Origin: Malaya genurostris
Taxonomy: Eukaryota; Arthropoda; Insecta; Diptera; Culicidae
Direction of reading: 5' to 3'
Assembly: GCF_030247185.1 (NCBI RefSeq)
Contig: NC_080571.1
Coordinates: 44,205,502 to 44,269,501 of the forward strand
DNA: 64,000 nucleotides
Part shown: in pieces, positions 43,741 to 54,702 of the stretch
Layout of the letters: each line of letters begins with the position of its first letter
Numbering within the stretch: the stretch's first letter is position 1
Translations under genes and position numbers: made by a program
The notes under the pieces: generated by a model
The model's database searches: none
Told to the model about the DNA's origin: nothing
What the model saw: the letters and a program-made list of their open reading frames with translations, nothing else

Positions 43741-43974
43741 CGTTGCAAAATGAGTCTATGAACTTGAAGATTTATAAAATTTTGACTAGCTATCACTCCA
43801 GTCGAAGTAGATTTGTATAAAAAATAATCAAAATTCTCATTAATTCCAGAAACTCGATTTTTTCAAATAAATGTGTTTTCGAGGGACACTAAATCTCGTG
43901 GCTACATGCAATTCTAATACTATAGGCATTAAACATAATCTCGATTTCGGAGCATTTATTTCCACGTGCCACGT

Positions 43975-44610
43975 TTGCTCACAGTTGTTCAAAAACAACA
44001 ACGTTTGGTCATGTTTACAAGTAACACATCCGATTATTTGCATCGATATGTGACAATGGATGAAACATGGATTCATCATCTCACTCCTGAATCAAAACGA
44101 TCGTCATCAGAGTGGACTGCAATCGGCGAATAACTTCCGAAGCCCACGTATAATCTTCATTGACTATCTTGAGAAAAGGAATAATAATCAATAGCGAGCA
44201 CTACGTAGCGTTGTTAGATCGTTTGAATTCAAAAATCAAATAAACCCAACCTCATATATCGATGAAAAAATCACTGTTTCACCAAGACAATGCACCGATT
44301 CTGAAGTCGATTCCTACGATGGTTGACTTGAATGAGTTACACTTCGAATTGCTTCCTCATCCACTATATAGTCAAGATCTGGTCCTCAATGATTAGTGGC
44401 TATTTGCTGATCTAAAAAACATACTCGCCGGTAAGAAAATTCATCTCAAATTAAGAAGCAATTGCTGAATGTGAGGCCTATTTTGAGACAAAAGACAATT
44501 CATTCTACAAGCACGATATCGAGAAGCTAGAGAAGCGTTGGAATAATTGTATTGCTCTTCAAAAAAATTACATTGATAAATAAAATCGGTTTTTGACCAA
44601 AAAAAGTGTT
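43975..44610 (+). pseudogene. Mariner (DD34D) transposase relic
   Basis: Pieces in order: SQLFKNNN, YVTMDETWIHHLTPESKRSS (first aspartate), KKSLFHQDNAPI (second aspartate, HQDNAP), HFELLPHPLYSQDLVLND (third block, SPDL changed to SQDL), LFADLKNILAGKK. Many stops. It is related to the element at 37157-38346, but its terminal repeats were not located. Confidence 0.72.
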
Positions 44611-44679
44611 TTTCTTAGTTGATCATACGATTCATTGAATGATGTGTTATGAGGTGATGGCCAAAGAAACTCAGTTTGG

Positions 44680-44900
44680 CTGTTCCGGTTGCTAAGTTCT
44701 GGTTTCGAGAAGACCGGAAATTTTGACCAAAATACTAAGGAAAGATACTAATTTCGATTTCCAGTGCCGACTGAACTGATTTGTACAAACTTAAATCTAA
44801 AGAGAAGATCCTATGATTGAATCGACCACGGATCCAACTTCAAGCTTCGGAGTTACATGTTCATGAGTGTTAACAATTTCAAACCGTTTTTTAAACGACA
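44680..44900 (+). repeat. Dispersed tandem-module repeat
   Basis: Contains ACTTAAATCTAAAGAGAAGA and GGATCCAACTTCAAGCTTCG, degenerate module phrases. Confidence 0.5.
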
Positions 44901-45209
44901 CCGCAAAATTGTAAAATATATTTAAAAAATCTCCATAATTTATACCAGCACTTTTCAAACTTTCGAATCTTTTTATGTGATAGTCAAACAAACACATTTT
45001 AATTATGTCAGTTCTCAGTTCATGGCTTCAGCTCCATCAATCCGTCTGATGAAATATCGATAAAAAAATTTCATCGAAATTTCACTCAAATGCTAACAGG
45101 AAAGGCTTCATTACACCACTAGATGGACAGAAACAGATTTTTTCCTTTCTCGCATAGAAAGCCTATGCAATTACTGCAAATCGAAATCTAAACCGAAGGC
45201 CGGAGAACC

Positions 45210-45660
45210 GTCAGGTAAGAAAAATGTTTGTGTGTGTGTCTTTCTCCCTTCGTGTGTGTGTCTGTATGTATGTTAGTCAGTTATTAAAATGTGCATCAAA
45301 TTTTCTCCGAGATGTTTGGACTGATTTTCACAAACTTAGATTTAAATGAAAAAGGACTCTCGGTCCCATAGCCTGCTATTGAATTTTACCCTGATCGAAC
45401 TTCCGGTTCGAGAGTAACGGGGTAAATGAGCAAATAAAAGAACACAGTTCACTCAATTTTCTTAGAGACCGCATAACCGATTTTCTTTAACTCATATTCA
45501 AATGAAAGGTCCTTCATAGCATGCTTCTGAATTTAATCTCGATCCAACTTCCGATTCCGGAGTAACAAGGTAAAATGAGCAAAAACTCATTTAAATTTCA
45601 TCCGGATACGACTTCCAGTTCTGGAATTACAGGGTGATAAGTATAAAAAATTCATTTTCA
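45210..45660 (+). repeat. Dispersed tandem-module repeat with (TG)n start
   Basis: After a TG/GTGTG-rich start, a module of about 156 bp recurs: TTTTCTCCGAGAT at 45301 and TTTTCTTAGAGAC at 45457. Each unit carries a TTTAAATGAAAAAGG / TTCAAATGAAAGGTCC phrase and then GATCGAACTTCCGGTTC / GATCCAACTTCCGATTC. A third partial unit follows. Confidence 0.75.
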
Positions 45661-45765
45661 TGAGCGTGTTTTTTTATACGTGACACTGAGAAACTGAGAA
45701 AAACATTTTCAAATAGCCTCAACTGAACAGGTTCAGTTAGTTGATGAACAAATATACTGATATTG

Positions 45766-46218
45766 TCATTTAGGGGTTAGCCAAATTTTCTGCTAGGGCA
45801 CATAACCGTTTTAATTATTTTTACGTTTCGTCTTTGACTAATCAGTGCAGAGCAGTTCAAATTGAACTGCTTAGTGCTAAGCCCGGCAGTTCAATTTGAG
45901 CCGCTAAGCAGACGTAGTGGAGACTTTGATGAGTCAAAGGCGAAACGCAAAAATAATAAAAAACGGTTATGTGCCCTAGCACAAAATTTGGCTAACCCCT
46001 AAATGGCCAAACCTGCATCGGCCAGAAATAGTCGAAAACACGTTTTCGTTCGGCACGTCAGAAAAGACATTGCACTCCGTTGCAAAACAAAAAGTGTTCT
46101 GTAAATAGCAGAAACTTTACGTCTGCTTAACGGTTCAAATTGGACTGCCGAGTTTAACACTAAGCAGTTAAATTTGAACTGCTTTGCACTGATGAGTCAA
46201 AGACGAAACGTAAAAATA
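45766..46218 (+). mobile_element. Foldback hairpin retroposon, copy 2
   Basis: Bounded by a perfect 12-bp direct repeat ATACTGATATTG (45754-45765 and 46219-46230). It begins TCATTTAGGGG, as copy 1 begins AACATTTAGGGG, and ends GACGAAACGTAAAAATA. An outer inverted repeat pairs about 45816-45920 with about 46112-46218 with few mismatches. A second, internal inverted repeat pairs 45767-45839 with about 45932-46005. The near-palindrome GCAGTTCAAATTGAACTGC and the CCGCTAAGCAGACG block recur here. No open frame. Confidence 0.75.
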
Positions 46219-46239
46219 ATACTGATATTGGTTATACCG

Positions 46240-46610
46240 GATCTTCGTCTCCGGTTCTGGAAGTACCAAAAAAGTGATCGTGTACTCCAACCCAGAAATC
46301 ACTCCGATTTCTCAGAAACGACTTAACCGATTTTCATTACCGTAGGTTCAAACGGAAGGTGTTATATTCCCATCAGTAAGTGTAGAATTTTGTCCGGATC
46401 CCGGATTCCAGAAATACAGGGCTAAGTATGTATGAAGTTGCAAGCAGTTATCTAGAGCAATAATACAAAAAAAAAATCTTCTAAATTTGGCTCAGAATTG
46501 TTTTAATTTGTAGGTTGTGATTTCAGCTATGCCGGATCCCTGTTCACGGAAATAGTGGTAAAAAAATTAAAAACGGAACTCTCTTCATTTTTTTCAGAGA
46601 CGGCTGAGTA
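46240..46610 (+). repeat. Dispersed tandem-module repeat
   Basis: At least two degenerate module units (CGGATCTTCGTCTCCGGTTC and CCGGATCCCGGATTCCAGAA phrases) follow the foldback element. Confidence 0.55.
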
Positions 46611-48661
46611 GATTGTCACAAATTATACTGTAGAGCGAAAATGCCAAAAAAGCGAAGAATTCCAATAGACTTGGCACAAAACTTTTTATAATTTGGAAAG
46701 TTTATGCTTGGGTATTTTGATGTGGAACACATCTTTGTTCGTTTTATCTGTTTCAATATTCAAATAAAAGTGTTTTGAATAATCCCTTAGTAATATTCAT
46801 GAAAATATGAGTTATATGAAAAAGGTATAATTAAACCACCATTCTATCATCACCTTCCCGTCGGGAAAATCATAAGGAACCAAGATACAAATCCTGAAAG
46901 AACCAGGAGAACGTGCCACCTGAGCCAATTTTTTCGAATTCCTGAATCCGTTCAGGAATTCCAAGATCATATTTTCAAATAATATCAATATGTTTGTGAA
47001 TATATGACAAAGATTCTTGTCTTGTGTATCATAGACGGTGCCTGGGTTTGATGTTTGGGGCTACCACAAAAGCAGACATGCCTGTAAATTAGGCAGCAGT
47101 TTAGAAACGTTTTTTTGTTTGTAATCCGATTCAATTTAGATGAATGAACAAAACTGTGCTTGTTTGAAGCTATACCGATATTCGACGAAGAAATATATTT
47201 CCTGTTTTTTGTACGATCGCACTTTGCTCCGCTAACCTCGCTTCAAACTACCTCTTCTCCAGTCAAGGTCAAAAACGTACATCAGAGCGTGACCAGCGAC
47301 TGGGAACTAATATCTTACTTAGTCTATCGCAGGCAGATTCCACTGAATGATAAAAATAATTCTGCGTCACAAAATATAAACTCTTAATTATACACTCCCT
47401 CCCCCGTCACGAGCTCGGTTGATGTGATTTTAGTACCTTGTAAAGTGCATTTCTGCTAGATTCGGTAGAGGCTTTTCCTGCACCCGGTTGGGCGGTTCCA
47501 AAAGCTGGCAGCAGCTAACCACAACGTGAAAGTGAAAACTTCATCCACTAACGTATGTACTGTTTATTTGTGATGACACTCTACATCAGCTTCCGGTTGG
47601 TTATGCAGTGATGATGCTGTTCGAGGCACGTTATTCCAACAATGCACTAGGCGATGCACTAATTCTGCGATCTGTCTGGATAGAGCTTTTCTCAGCTGTC
47701 TCACCACCGGCAATTTCAACACACTGTTTGATTGTTTTTTTGTATTGTTACTAGCTCTGGTCTCACTTTCCACCGGTTCAGTCTGCCGTACGCCCGCGCG
47801 AGTGCGATCGCGTCATGAGAATAAAGATGATTCCGTACACACGATCCACGCCGTGGTTTGTTTGCTACTGATTCTCGACTGGCAAACCTGTTGGGTTATC
47901 CCAGGTGGATACCGCGATTTGCACCGAGTAAGCCGGAGTTGCTGATGTAATGCACTTATTGTTTGAGCACGTCTACACTTTCTGTGGCGAATAACCACCG
48001 AATATTGTGTGTTGTGATTGTGGTTTTTTTTTGTTGTTGTTGTACCGGATGGTACAAAACCTCCGATCGATCGGGCAGAACGTTCTACCGCTAATGGATG
48101 GAATAGAACTGATCGTGTCTCACCGATGGTTCTGAAAATTATAGTAACATATTGAAACATACGAATAGCGTTTTATCATCATCGACAGCGGGCGCACGGT
48201 AGCGGCCGCGACTTTGGAGTGTTTACGATCGCTACGTCTAGGGATGCCCATCGCGAACAAGAATTCATAATTTTGTGAACTTCTAAGATGTTCTGAGAAT
48301 GGCCGTGACCAAAGTGATCTACGAAAAGAGGTTAATCAGATAAATATCCTAATTATTGAAACAAAGCTGCATGAGTCACACCGAATGAATGATCATTCAT
48401 TAAGAGTAATATAAATTTAGCTTGCATTCGTCATGCTTTTTTTTATAAAGTTTGCTTTACCCGGCTCCTTTGCATTTAAGCTTATTCTCGTTATTATTTG
48501 CTTCCTTGGAGGCGAAGCGCTTTCATTGCTATCCAGCGAATGAAGGGAGAGCAGTGGTTAGCTATTCACGCTCCCGTCCATTGGTTCGGCATTACTGTTG
48601 TTGACGGAACAATCGGTGGGGCGTAGGGTAAGTTGTTAGCTGCAGCTAGTGTACCTTGTTC
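46611..48661. other. Unassigned DNA with a more GC-rich core
   Basis: No gene recognised. The part from about 47400 to 48250 is richer in GC and less repetitive than its surroundings, with GCGGCCGCG near 48201, and open frames on both strands without known domains. It could be a promoter or 5' UTR exon of a host gene, but that is a guess. Confidence 0.25.
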
Positions 48662-48663
48662 TA

Positions 48664-49836
48664 AAGACTGTCCCAGAAAGTATGGACGCACTTTGATATA
48701 CTGATAATATTAAACTACAACAACAGAATTTTATTCTCAACATTTGCTACTTAGCCATTGTAGACTAGCTGGCGCACCTTCTTGCGAACGCTCCTAATTA
48801 AATTCTGTACAGACTTCTAGGCGACAAGTTTTGACACTTTTTCCAATCTTTTTCGAACTGTTGAATGGTTTCGGCTGCCGAGACATGTTTCCTAAGATGT
48901 GCCTTCGTTAATGCCCAAAATTCCTCAATTGGTCAAAGTTGTGGGCAATTTGTTGGATTCATGTCTTTTGGGACGAAAGTGACACTTTTGGTAGCTTACC
49001 ATTCTACCGTTGATTTCGAGTAGTGGCAAGAAGCAAGATCTAGCCCGAAGACAACAGGATTTTTGTGGCTTCGAATCATGGGTAGAATTCGGTTTTGTAA
49101 ACATTCCTTGATGTATATTTCGCTGTTCATTGAAGCAGTGGTGATGAAGGGTTTTGAAATCTTACCGCAGCTACAAATTGCTTGCCAGATCATAGCTTTC
49201 TTACCAAATTTTTCGACTTCAATAATATTGTGGTTCCGGCAAGGATTTGCAATCGAGTTTCACGTAGGTTTCGTCGTCCATGATTATGCAATTCAAACTT
49301 CCAGCAAGAATCGTATTGTACAGCTTTCGAACCCTCGGTTTGATCGATGCTTCTTGTTTCGGACTACGTTTTGGTTGTTTCTGCTTCTTATAGGTTCGAG
49401 GATTTAAACGTTCTTTAGCACGAATAACATTTGACTTCGAAGTGCCCACTTTTTTGGCCACATCCCGAACTTAAACCTCCTTCTTTTGCTCGAACGCCTT
49501 CAGTATACGTTTATCCAACTGAGGGTTAGCAGGACCTTTTTTTCGACCCGTTTTCGATTTATCCTCAAAGGTCTTATCTTCACCGAACTTCCTGATTGCA
49601 TTTCGCACGGCTTTTTCACTTACTCCTTCCATTTTTGCTATCTTTCTCAGTGACAGTCTGCGTTCTGTGCACCATTTCTACACAATTTTTCGACGTTGTT
49701 CTGCTGAAAGTCCACGCATTTCGAAACAAACTAATGAAAACAAATAATCAACTGCACAAGTGGTTAGAGACAGATTCTGAACCATTGCGAAATGGCAGCG
49801 GTTTTTGGTTGCGTTCATACTTTCTGGGACAGTCTT
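48664..49836 (-). mobile_element. DD37E transposon with both terminal repeats, broken transposase
   Basis: The left end AAGACTGTCCCAGAAAGTATG and the reverse complement of the right end begin with the same twenty-one bases, each next to TA (48662-48663 and 49837-49838). The 1173-bp minus-strand element encodes a transposase with helix-turn-helix residues near 49720-49600, AKERLNPRTYKKQKQPKRSP, IIMDDETYV and PVVFGLDLASCHYS. Stops and frame changes break it. It belongs to the same subfamily as 14816-15930 and sits inside an ORF1 fragment of the ORF1-only family. Confidence 0.8.
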
Positions 49837-49838
49837 TA

Positions 49839-50175
49839 TAGAGGATAGTCTTAATGGTTTCGTTGAGCAGGATAGTTGATAGCTGTCTCCGATATACTGC
49901 GGTTTTTCGGGGTTGGTGTGGAGGGAGTGCTGTTATTCTTTGGTGCATATGTCTTCTTGTCCAGTTTTTCACTTGGCTTACCATAGTGAGCAGCTTTTTG
50001 GTCATCTGATTGTCATAGGTAACAAGTGATTTGCCCGGAGACCTTGTATCTTGGCCGAAAATCACATAAGAAGGTGTACCGGGGAAAAAGTTCTTCCACT
50101 TGTCTTCTTCGATGGAAAGAATCTCTGTAGCCCACAACAATGATGCGTTATGCCCCTTAAAATGTCCGTGAAGTG
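49839..50175 (-). pseudogene. ORF1 fragment, third copy of the ORF1-only family
   Basis: Minus-strand frame: EILSIEEDKWKNFFPG, then a deletion of the NGV/RLLRMRL block, then PSYVIFGQDTRSPGKSLVTY and DNQMTKK. The zinc knuckle is lost. The tryptophan here shows that copy 1's TGA was once TGG. The fragment is cut by the DD37E insertion at 49837, and neither UTR could be located. Confidence 0.6.
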
Positions 50176-50439
50176 ACTGTTTTGAGTAAATTAGTATATC
50201 AAAAAATGGCTTATGCAATGCTTATTTAGTCGAACAAAACCTTACATCGAAAAACTGTCGAATGATATTTTCAGTTTTTATCATATTTTCCAGCAAACGA
50301 CAACTGTCAAATTTGCCTAGCAGGAGAACCCTATGAAAAGATAGTACATACTTTACTTTACTTTGATGGTGCACACCCCGTTTTCGGAACATGACCGAAC
50401 GAATTGTAGCTTTCCAGAATACTCGATTTTGAGCCTCCG

Positions 50440-50700
50440 TTATCCAGTCGTTTTGTACTCCCGTTGCGCGTGCATCCTCTTCGGTCTACCCTGCAGTCGA
50501 CGATCGCTCTCAGGTTCTCTGCTGAGCATCACATAGGCCATTCTCTCTTCCGGCATTCTTGCTACATGTCCAGCCCACTGTAGTCTGCCGTGTTTTATAA
50601 GCCTTCCAATGTCCGCATCTTTGTATTCTTGGTACAGCTCAAGATTCATGCATCTGCGACATTCTCCATTCTCTTCTTTGTTGCCGAGTAAGAAGTGTGT
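50440..50700 (-). pseudogene. Non-LTR retroelement C-terminal fragment
   Basis: Frame reads ECRRCMNLELYQEYKDADIG, RLIKHGRLQWAGHVARMPEE, ESDRRLQGRPKR. The RLQWAGHVARM and GRPKR words mark the C-terminal region of endonuclease/reverse-transcriptase LINE proteins. The rest of the protein is absent. Confidence 0.65.
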
Positions 50701-50828
50701 CGAAAATAAGCTATCCACAATTTCTTTTTTCAAGTTATGATAAAAAACGATATTTTTTTCAAACTAAATTTGATACTTTATTGTATGAGGATGAACTTGA
50801 GCATAATGAAAACCGGATGAAATTTAAG

Positions 50829-51832
50829 CTATTCCTTCACGAATTTTCGAACTTTTGATTGAACGCTCTTCATCAAGTTCCGGACAAGTGTTGCATCGCA
50901 TTTTTTGGACGTTTGAGCCCAAATTTTTTTGAATTTCTGCATGCTCCCAGCTGGCTTACCAGTCTTCTTGAAGACCCTCTTCACGATTACCCAGTAACGT
51001 TCGATGGGTCGATGCTGAGGGCAATTTGGTGGATTGATATTTTTCTCAACGAAATTCATACCCTTTTCCGCAAGCCAATTGAGAGTGGTTTCGGCATAGT
51101 GCGTCGACGCTAAATCCGACCAAAACAGTGGAGGTGTACTATGCTTCTTATAGAGAGGGAGCAATCTCTTCTGGAGACACTCAGATTGATAGCTTTCTGC
51201 ATTTATAGTTCCGGTGGTGTAAAAAAATGGTTGACTTCACAGGAACATATTGCTTGCCATACCAGTACCTTTTGACCGAATTTCTCCACTTGAATCGACC
51301 TGTCCGCATCGCTCACATCCTCTCCAATGACGACAATAAAGTGTTGTGGACCTGGAAGGGTTTTTGAGTTCTCCTTTACATAAGTCTCACCGTCCATTAA
51401 AACGCATGTATCCGGACGCTGCAAAAGGAGCGAATACAACTGCCGGGCCCTTGTTGCTGCTCGCTTCTTCTGTTCTACACCTTGTTTCGAGATTTTCTGC
51501 TTCTTGCAGGTCTTCAGGTGATTTCGCCTCTTGATACGCTGGATCATCCCGATACTCTTTCCTGCTTTTTTGGCCAAATCCCGTATTGACATTGATATGT
51601 TCTTCACGATTAGAAATACCACTTTCTGATCCCGTTTCGGGTTGGAAGAACCGAGTTATCTGCCCTTTCGTGGTAGCTCATCCAAAGAATAGTGTTCCCC
51701 AAATTTATTACTGATGGTTTTAACACTGGCATGATGAATTCCCAACCGCTTCGCCAATTTTCGCATAGTAATACCCTTCTTACTTAGTCATGTGAACCTT
51801 AATTTTCACTTCCTTTTCAATACGTGACATTT
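50829..51832 (-). pseudogene. DD37E transposase, third subfamily, near full length but frameshifted
   Basis: It starts MSRIEKEVKIKVHMTK (51832), changes frame, reads GITMRKLAKRLGIHHASVKT (helix-turn-helix), then SIRDLAKKAGKSIGMIQRIK, VLMDGETYVK (first aspartate), VLVWQAICSC. After another frame break it reads FWSDLASTHYA and CPQHRPIERYW, again with 37 residues between D and E. It has three frame lesions. Terminal repeats were not found. Confidence 0.72.
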
Positions 51833-52059
51833 TGAAAACGCAGAATTTCAATCTCACAAACAAATAAACATACGAAAGCTGACAGCCAAACGCACAGCAT
51901 GCTGTGATCTGAGCATAAAAAACGAGTTTAATCCACCTAGCAGTGAGATGATACCTTTTTTTATCAATCCGCATGTGTTTTTTGCATGAATATTCTTCGG
52001 TTTTTAAGTTTTCATGACATTATTTTAATGACCGAAGTTTTAAGCGACAATTTGAGATT
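51833..52059. other. Unassigned sequence
   Basis: Nothing recognised. Confidence 0.3.
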
Positions 52060-53120
52060 TTAATTACTAATTACTCTGTAATGTCGAAACTGCAAATCGG
52101 ATCGAATTTGAATCTAAAAGTGTGATAATCGATTAAACATGCCTTGATATGTCGAAGTAAGTTCCACTTTAGAGTTTACGGTAATTTAAGGTACTTCCAG
52201 AGCCGGTATTCAGGAACCAGCATACCCCAAACCGATTCGTATGGCCATATGACGAATAAATTACAGTTTTGAGTCCAACTTTGAAGTTTTTCGGGATTGT
52301 CATCTTCTATATCGGTTTGAATTTAAAAAATTCATGTAATTCGAGAATCGGAAGCCATAATTGGATAAAATTAATTAATTTTGTATGGGACTATAAGTTT
52401 TTTTTTAATTTGATTTTTTGTTTCTAAAATTCGATTAGGCCTTTTTTGAGGAAACGATTGAGCTTTGAGAAACTATTTGATACTGGAACCGGAATTCTAA
52501 AATCGGTATGGCCGAAGTCAGATAAATTCACCTGAGTAGCTGTATAGTTTACATTTGTTTCAAAATATTTGAAAATTGGTGAAGACATCTTTGAGAAATC
52601 ATAGCACGAATTAGATTTTTAGGTGCCTTCTGAATCGACAACTGAATACCACTAAAACTGAAAAAAGTTAATTTTTATATCGGCTATCCAAATCTGCTAA
52701 CCCGATAAACCTGATTATTTTTTGTGGAATAGACATTTTTATACCAATCACCCAGTATCCCCGAAACCGGAAGTTGGATCTGACTGAAGAGCAAGATGTT
52801 TTATAGAATCTTGAAACTTTTTATTTGAATCTTAGATGATTCTTAGATTTCATTTGAATCTTAGATCGGTTCAGACATCTACGAGAAGAATGAGTTACAC
52901 AATTTTGATTTCGTTTCACATATCATCCTGTAGTTCCGGAACCAGAGGTCGGAACCAAACATAATGCAGGAACTTTGTTTGGGAGCATACGACTTTTCGT
53001 ATGAATCTGAATTTGTAGAAAAGAAATTTTCCGAGAAAATTGAGTGAAATTATTTGTCACACACGCATTTGCTGATCTCGACGAACTGATTCGAATGGTA
53101 TATGGATGTTATCTTCTTCC
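52060..53120 (+). repeat. Degenerate tandem-module repeat block
   Basis: Several diverged units with GAATTTGAATCTAAAAGTG, GGAACCGGAATTCTAAAATC, CCCCGAAACCGGAAGTTGGA and GTAGTTCCGGAACCAGAGGT, plus GATCTCGACGAACTGATTCG near 53076, the family tail in minus orientation. Confidence 0.55.
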
Positions 53121-53579
53121 AGCATTTATTGCTGTAAGTAGTTTAAAACAATATAATTAAAAAAATTCTGCCATAATCTGGTTTATATATGTCATATTCG
53201 AACGATTATGTTGCCAAAAACGAACCGTGCTAAAATCGGTCCGAGGCTAAATGTCATGAAAAAGGATGCTGTACACTGTCTCTTTGGTACTTAGAAACAA
53301 TTGTATGTAACAGTATAAAAATCGTGTTTTCCGTTGCTCCCAAACATTTCTTTGTCATACAGCGCTCAAAACTTCTGCTGCTGGAATAGGGGGAAAAGTC
53401 GTTTTCACAAAAATTTCGATATCTCCGTTAAAAATGGACGGATTTTAACAATCTATGGCTTGTTGGATAGCTATTATCGTGCGGAATCTAAGTCTGAAAA
53501 CATATTCTGTTTTCAAGGTCAATTGTGACAGATACCGTCAAAAAACTGAAAATTTTGACATAAAACTTCGTATAACTCA

Positions 53580-53885
53580 AAAAGTAAACATCCGATCTCA
53601 AAACCATTCAATAGCGTTTTGGGTGACGAGGAGACCTTTCATTTGCGACTAGTTTGATCAAAATCGGTTCAGCCATCTCTGAGATCTCGACCTCTTAGTT
53701 GACAACACACATACAGACACACACACATACACACACACACACACACACAGACATTTGCTCAGTTCGTCGAGCTGAATCGATTGGTATATGACATTCGGCC
53801 CTCCGGGCCTCGGAAAATTTTTCGAAAGTTTGAGCGAATTCTATACCTATTTTTTATATATATAAAAAAAGGTAAAACCATCACA
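53580..53885 (+). repeat. Dispersed tandem-module repeat, tail with (CA)n and TATATA end
   Basis: GGAGACCTTTCATTTGCGAC and AAAATCGGTTCAGCCATCTC are followed by a CA-rich run (53698-53750), then CAGTTCGTCGAGCTGAATCG and a TATATATA-rich end with AAAAAGGTAAAAC. This is the clearest example of the tail that ends many copies. Confidence 0.75.
53698..53750. repeat. (CA)n microsatellite
   Basis: Nearly pure CA dinucleotide run, part of the repeat tail. Confidence 0.85.
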
Positions 53886-54702
53886 AATACATGCGTACAA
53901 CACAAATGTATGTGGATAACTCCTTAGATCAAATGATTGTCATTTTCTTGAACAAGTGATGCGTATATGATACCATATAACTTCTATAAATTATATTATG
54001 AGATTATGGGAATCGAAAACTACAACAAAAATAATTGTCTTTTTTTTATTCAAGAATATAATGTTTAAGGCACACTGCTTAAGCTCTAAGATGCCAAGGG
54101 CTTTTACTAATTTAAAATTTACGACTAACTTAAAACTAGGGTTGTATCATTAAGTAATGTCATATTTGGGTCGCAGTGGTTGACTTTGGCAGATCCAGCC
54201 TTCATGTGGTGATCGGCCGGTGATCTGAATATTTCATGAGAGTCTTCCATATGGCGTTGGTGAATATTCATGTTGGCCGCATTCTTCGGTCCGTGTGGGT
54301 CCGCGGGAAACACCCCCAGGTTACGAATACCCGGCGGGTGGCCCGCATGCTGTTGATAAGTTTCCGTGGGCGATGATGGTGTTGTTACAGAAGAAAATGA
54401 AAAAAAAATATAGCGAAGTAAATATTGCGTAAAACGGAGTAAAAAGGGGATATGGGAATGAAATGACTAAAACGACAGAGATCTAATTAGTTGACATCGA
54501 GATGGTGAAGAAACGGGGAGGGGGGAAGCGAAAAGGTTAGTGACAGCAAAAAGATCTTGTTAGTTCCGATGAAGATGGTGGACAGATGAGGAATCGGGAT
54601 AATCGGCGGAAGTTAGTGTCGAACCTGCAGTTGAGAAATAATTCTCAACAGTTGAAACAACGTCGATAAATAGGAGGAACTTTCTAAGCCAGATGTAACA
54701 GA

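Noticed and set aside
47564..48160. Open frames in the GC-richer region as host genes
   Set aside because: No recognisable domain, no supporting splice structure, and frames open on both strands because of composition.
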